Part shown: positions 58,621 through 64,000 of the stretch, in pieces
Layout of the letters: each line of letters opens with the position of its first letter
How positions within the stretch are numbered: position 1 is the stretch's first letter
NCBI GenBank assembly: GCA_029851415.1
Contig: CM056741.1
Span: forward strand, 144,138,522-144,202,521
Direction: 5' to 3'
DNA length: 64,000 nucleotides
Source: Eretmocerus hayati
Lineage: Eukaryota > Arthropoda > Insecta > Hymenoptera > Aphelinidae
Notes under the pieces: model-generated
What the model was told of the DNA's origin: nothing
What the model saw: the letters and a program-made list of their open reading frames with translations, nothing else
Databases searched by the model: none
Program-made: the position numbers and the translations under genes

Positions 58621-61600
58621 CACATCAAAATGTCGGAAACATTCTTTAGGGCCGATTAAAAAAAAACTCTAAATGTGGTTCCGCGGAGATCAGTATATAG
58701 AAACAATTCTATGCACTTCCTCGTCGATTTACATCTTTTTTTTAAATCATGACAGCTCGGCTCCAGTGGATCACAATTAGACGTATTCGCAAGCTTACTT
58801 TGACCGTCTTGAAACAAGCTTTACGTCGAGCCAAAGTATGTACATTGAATAATGTTGAGGTTGATCAAAGTTATTGAGAAAATGACTTCATATTGTGCTT
58901 CCATCTTTGTAAAGAGCATTGTACGAAATTTAAAAATATCAACTAGATTTAGTTATAATTTTCAATCTAATGCCAAACAATCAAGTCACAGTATGTCACG
59001 CCCGCAAGAAAAATGCTAGACCGATACCTAATAGCTATCCACCTACATTGAAAGTAGGAATTGCGGCGTGGAAGAACCAGAGGCAGAGGTTTCCTCAACA
59101 ATAACCAACTCCTTTTGTTACCGATCACCGTCAAGATAACAGAGCTTTCATCTCCTCGTAATTGATATCGAGAGGAATGGGTTATCATTAGTGTGATTTT
59201 TTACAAAAGATACTTTCCAAAGAAAAGTGCTTAGCCTCTACGCCACACAAAGAATCCTTCCCACAAGACGGATAAGTATTGGCCTGGAATCTCTATCGGC
59301 TTACGACATATCACATAACTTACTCTCTACCCGTGTCCTTTGAAAAAATCTCATGATTTCTAGAACTCTCAAGACATGTCTTATCGTAATGTCTTTCAAT
59401 GCACGAGATAAAAAGACTCAAATTCAGACAAAAGGAATAGAAAAGAAATATGCGAAAGGAAGTTGATCTACCCGATCTATTCGTTAACGACTTCCGTAGC
59501 CCGTGAACTTGCATTGTAGTGCCTCTCGAAGGTGCGTAATTCGATAAAGAGCTATTTCAATTGCCCAACCCCACTCATAGTCAATTTCACGCGCACTTCA
59601 CGATCGTTGATTACATTGGAACGGTTTAACTCATTCGCCCAAAACATGATGTGCATTTCAGTCTATTGGGATTTCCTTTATTGCATATTTTCATGGAGCT
59701 CTTACACTAAAGAGAGCATTTTCAAACTTTTCTGACGATTGATTGCAGCATTTGTGCTATCTAAATATTTAATAGAAATGCTTAGAAAGCAATGAAACCT
59801 GGATATCAGGTCACTATAGCCATGTTGTTTTATCAAATGTATGTACTGCGAACTTAAATTCCCAATTGAGAAAATTTACTGACAGAAAAAATTCCAACTG
59901 ATCTGTGGATTTCTTAATGTAAATTTGGACAGCATTACATTTTATGATCACCCAAAATACCGATCTTCTTTATGTTTGCCGTGTCGAGAAAAGTTTGGTC
60001 ATGTTCGAGTCTTTTAAATGGAATTCCTATTTTAGGCCATGTAAAGTTGAATTGGGTTTATGCTAGGGATTATTAGAGATAATATAGAATTATCGGGAGA
60101 GTGTCTCACCAAAAAATCTTGCAGGCTGACAATGAGGGTATCATTTTTTATCAGCCCTCTGCGATATTGTTTCTAAGATCCACGCAGAGCGTCCACATTC
60201 ACTTTTCACTCGATCTTATAGGTACTGCAAGAAGTCTATTTCATTTGGCGATCAAAATTATAACTTTTCACTGGTAAATATATAACCCAAATTCAAGTAG
60301 CGCAGATTCATGACTTTTCTGAAACACATTTTTCAATTATTCACCACTCAGAAGGTTGAGTTCGTCATGAAGAAACAAAAGTCTGCCCGACGCACAAGAT
60401 ACAGTTCGAAACTGCTTCTCGCAGCCACCACAACATCAAGCCGTTTTAAAATTCCCCCTCCTCGAATAATGAATCATGGGTATATATTGCACGCCTCCTC
60501 GTGTATAGTCTACGTCACGGATAAACAGCTTGTCCTGCGTTTAGTGATAAGCTTTTCTCCTGTATCAGAACGCTCACCAAAACTTTTAATTAAATGGAAT
60601 TGTTAGACGCTTTTTTACACTACGCAAAAATGATTAGGCCTCTCGCTTCATCACTCGAAGTCACGCCAAAAAATTTTGGCTTGATCATTTTAATGTATTT
60701 CATCGAATAATTTCATAGTCACCCTACCTTCAGAATTCCCACTTGGAGTGCAAACTTCGGTCTCGTGAGATTTTTCAAACAAGTTATGGAAAAAGCTCAA
60801 GTGCATGTGTTGCTTAAGATTCAATTCCAAGTATATGGTCGTGCGTTTGCTTCCAAATTTGGATTACGTGAAATGAGTTTACACTTGAGAGCTCTGTTAT
60901 ATTAGCTACTTTACAGTAGATATGACAAATTAACAGGATCACAGGAAAATTGACGATATTCTTCACAGTCTTAGCTAGCCTGAAGAATAGTCGTATCAAA
61001 GGGAATGAGACGCTGATACAATATTGGTTGGATCTTGGATGGATGAGCACATCTTTACTCACGAAGCTCGTGTACTGATCTTTTCGATTAAAGAACTTTT
61101 GACATCGTTCCTCGAGCGTCCTGAGTAGAAAAGCATCCATTCAGATATTCTCTGATGGCAAATTTCACCGAAAATTTTAATAAAAAAAACCTCATCAAGA
61201 TTGCCTGGTCTGTTGCAGTCTAAAATCTTATCTAATTATAACGACATTCGTAAGGTTATACGAAGTATGGAAAGGGTTCCATAGACTTTTCATTACCTGT
61301 ACTCGAGCGCGACTGCTTGATGTCCTGTCGAAATAATCGAGTTGAAATTCCATCGATAATTCGCATTTCGCTGACCAGAATATTCAAACGTCTCTGCTCT
61401 GACTCCTACCTAGGAAGTAAGACTCGATAAAACTCACGCGTCGACAAGTTTCGCACAAAAAATTGTGCTTCCTAAAATATCAGGAATAGAACGAAAACTC
61501 AGATCGTCATGCTTGAACGCCAATTACCTGATTAGAGAGCCACACGCAAATGAATTGTTTGAGTTGCGGCTGAGTAAGTTCAGCTCTGCCATAATCGATA

Positions 61601-63039
61601 CGAGTTTTTGCAAATACATACAAGCGTTCGTTCATTCGAATTTGGTAAACTGCACAGAAAAAAAAATTATGATCTGATGACTTCATACGATGGTATAGAA
61701 GGTAACGAGTCTGGTACGAATTGATTAGTAATTTTAAACAAAAATTCCTATCAGAATATTGAATCATCCTACACAATATACATTAGCACAATGAGCAATG
61801 TGCATATTCGTTTTCGAGGTTTCATGTTCCACTAATAGGGGTGGGAGAAAGTTTCCGAATTCGCGATGATCGATGGTGCGAAAATACTCTCCCGGATAAA
61901 AGTGACGGTGTAATCGAAAGAAAAACCTGGCAAGGAATAACTCAATAACAACAGCAGTTTAGATTTATTATTGCAGCTCGGAAGCATTTCTTGATTGAAT
62001 CTTAAAAGTTGAAACTCACAAACTTTCCTATAGGTGAAAATTTTGAAACAGAAAGTATCAAGTATCAAGAGTGGTTCTGAATCATTCTATAGGATAAATT
62101 CAAATAGGCAAATGTGGATTGATTCTCGAAAACATTTGCATCAACTCATGCTCAATGAAATGGCCCGCATATATAGAGAATTGCACGATCGCTAATACCT
62201 ATGCTTTAACGACAATTCCATTCGTTTGTGGGAAATCGACTCTAGTATAAGTCAGCTATGGTATATGTAGCCGCAAACAGTTTTCTTGATGGCGTACCTC
62301 TTTTACATACATATGATACTAATATATCAAGGTTAACTATAAACATGGATTGGCAAATGTAATCGCGTGTAGTTTCTTATCCGCGAATTCCAATGCGTCT
62401 ACTCATGATTTGAGTGCAATGATCGCTCGGAATCTATTCAGAAACTGGATATTCTAGATGCCAGTCTGAGCTTTTTGTAACTGAATGCAGTATGAAGGTA
62501 GAGGATTAGATCGATCGATCCATTGAGAAAATTCTTTCTTCAACAATACCAAATTTGAGATATTTTTTTCAAACAAAGTCACAAATCACAAAGAAATTAC
62601 GCTCGATATGACAAAGCGTTGATGACTGCACAAAACACGCTGATACTCTACCCTGCACGTGTACACACAATTTCTCTTATTCACTTCTCTAATCATTATT
62701 ACACTTATCTGCTTTGACCCGTTTCCGGAAACCTTCATCCATTGCTCGGTGGATTTGAATTCGAATTTCTTTTTCCAAGCTAGATACATCACTATTCATT
62801 GCTCAAAATATGAATTCCCAGCTTGTTACTGATGGGCAACGGATTTCGATTAAAATTGAAAAAAATCTTATTCTTGGACGATATAACTGCTTTGTGATGA
62901 CACAACACAGTAGGCAAGTTTCTCTGATTTGAGGGGCGTTCATCGTTATGGATAGTGATACATACATGTTTTCAATAAATGTTGATAGTATTTAACTGGA
63001 CGCCGATGAGAATTTCACCATCGATGCGACTATTTTTAA

Positions 63040-63062
63040 ATGGGTGTGTGTGTGTGTGTGTA
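63040..63062. repeat. (GT)n microsatellite
   Basis: About nine GT dinucleotides, followed closely by a GGGGGCC/GGCCCCC palindrome near 63,080-63,100. Confidence 0.8.
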
Positions 63063-63419
63063 TTATTGGCATCCCAGGTGGGGGCCTTGGGGGCCCCCTT
63101 CTGTCACGGCCATCAACGGACTTTTTGCGCAATGCGCGAGTAATCGGGATTTTCTTAGCACTCAGGAATTATGAGTATTCAGAATATTTGTGGTGTAGTT
63201 CATGTGGGTGTTGTTTGTCGTGTGATTCGCAATGCAGGGTTCTTATTCCGACCGGGAACATCGCTCGAAAAGTTCCCCTCCGCATAGGAAAATTCCGAGC
63301 TGACCCGACCGGAATTTTCCTACTATTTTCAAATCTGCGCATGTATGTACAATCAAATTCCATGTCTAGTCAGCACTGAGAATAAAATATTGCCGTCTGA
63401 ACAATACAACTGTATTGTT

Positions 63420-63790
63420 ACGTGGTATTGCCGTACCCCGGCTGAAAATGGTCACGCGACATTCGCGCGATAGTAGCGTGCCTCGTGACGCTACCGTGAG
63501 GCGACCGGGCGCGCTATGGTCGCGCGACGAGAGTGTAGCCTCACTGTAGCGCGACGAGATTTATTATGAAAATGAAGTGATCATCATTGTACAGGGTATA
63601 ATGGGTATTGGCAGAGGAATCAAGTGATGAATATGGCGCTTGCGGATTGTGATTCACATTACGCACAGAGTTTATCCATGAAGATGCCTCAGTTTGGATG
63701 TTAATTAATTCGCATCTGTTTCCAATTCGGACTCGTCGCATCACAGTGGCGTGCTCGTGAGGCTACCGTCACGCTACAATCGCCCGACAC
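63420..63790. repeat. CpG-rich repeat of GTAGCGTG/CCTCACGG-type units
   Basis: Short related units (GTAGCGTG, GACGCTACCGTGAGGCGACC, GTAGCCTCACTGTAGCGCG) cluster at 63,465-63,560. They reappear inverted at 63,748-63,785, flanking about 190 bp of AT-rich DNA. The layout suggests a foldback element with degenerate ends. Confidence 0.45.
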
Positions 63791-63936
63791 AAAAAGAGCA
63801 ACATATGTAAATAAACTTTTTGCTCGATTGAAACGGCATTCATAGGATGGATTAAAAATGCATTAAGAATGCAAAAAAATTAAAAAAAAACACATTCAAC
63901 TTATTATCAGGAATTGTCCAACTCTGAAATTTCCGG

Positions 63937-64000
63937 ACGGCACTTGGGCACGAACCCACGACCTTCCGATCCAAAGCCTGATACACTAACCTCGCGGCCG
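63937..64000 (-). ncRNA. tRNA-like sequence cut by the window end
   Basis: On the minus strand GGTCGTGGGTTCGTGCCC resembles a T-arm/B box (GGGTTCG core). It is preceded by CGGCCGCGAGGTTAGTG, resembling a D-arm/A box of Leu/Ser-type tRNAs. The 5' end is off the window. It may be a tRNA gene or, more likely, a tRNA-derived repeat. Confidence 0.4.

Larger units (their letters stand above)
51416..64000. other. Gene-free repeat-rich region
   Basis: No gene is supported in 12.6 kb. The first few hundred bases should hold the ATPase promoter and 5' UTR. Recognisable contents are the repeats at 52,283-52,456, 53,560-53,674, 54,183-54,718, 54,808-55,006, 55,049-55,190, 55,748-56,583, 56,733-56,900, 57,950-58,620, 63,040 and 63,420-63,790. 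From about 58,700 to 63,000 I see only unstructured AT-rich DNA. Confidence 0.6.

Noticed and set aside
1..64000. CRISPR array, prokaryotic operon signals or viral genes
   Set aside because: No regularly spaced direct repeats. All recognised genes are intron-containing eukaryotic genes, and no viral replication or capsid protein was recognised.

Overview
The window is nuclear DNA of an insect. The genes have GT-AG introns, many of them only 65-100 bp long, insect-type orthologues, and a great deal of small palindromic transposon debris. The CpG-rich character of the first 14 kb would suit a hymenopteran such as a parasitoid wasp. That placement is inference, and the species cannot be named from this sequence.

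Layout. 1-12,885 is CpG-rich non-coding DNA lying upstream of, or in an intron of, a rotund/squeeze-type C2H2 zinc-finger transcription factor. Its last coding exon is 12,886-14,229 (+) and is followed by a probable long, AT-rich 3' UTR. 17.8-25.8 kb is AT-rich and gene-free and carries a series of foldback elements, including a 1.4-kb inverted repeat and a composite element with a tRNA-like box. 25.8-51.4 kb is a compact cluster of four genes: Vps11 (+, 15 exons, 1083 aa), an unrecognised two-exon gene (-, 514 aa) tail-to-tail with Vps11, ASCC2 (+, 14 exons, 760 aa) head-to-head with the unknown gene, and a P5B-type ATPase of the ATP13A2/ATP13A3/anne family (-, 16 exons, 1245 aa) tail-to-tail with ASCC2. 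51.4-64.0 kb has no gene I can support and is filled with repeats.

I assembled each multi-exon model by hand. Splice phases agree through every gene, and the summed coding lengths are multiples of three (3252, 1545, 2283 and 3738 nt including stops). The four genes of the cluster do not form one pathway. Vps11 (HOPS/CORVET tethering) and the P5B ATPase (late-endosome/lysosome polyamine transport in characterised relatives) act on the same organelle. ASCC2 acts in ribosome quality control and alkylation repair. The zinc-finger gene is a developmental regulator.

The most distinctive content is the mobile DNA. Two non-autonomous hAT elements have visible 8-bp target duplications and both sit in introns of the ATPase gene. 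A 1.76-kb element in the same gene has seven copies of a 20-bp motif in both orientations. A recurrent palindrome module appears at three or four loci. Two large inverted repeats keep matching open reading frames in both arms. I found no CRISPR array, no rRNA, no intact tRNA and no virus.
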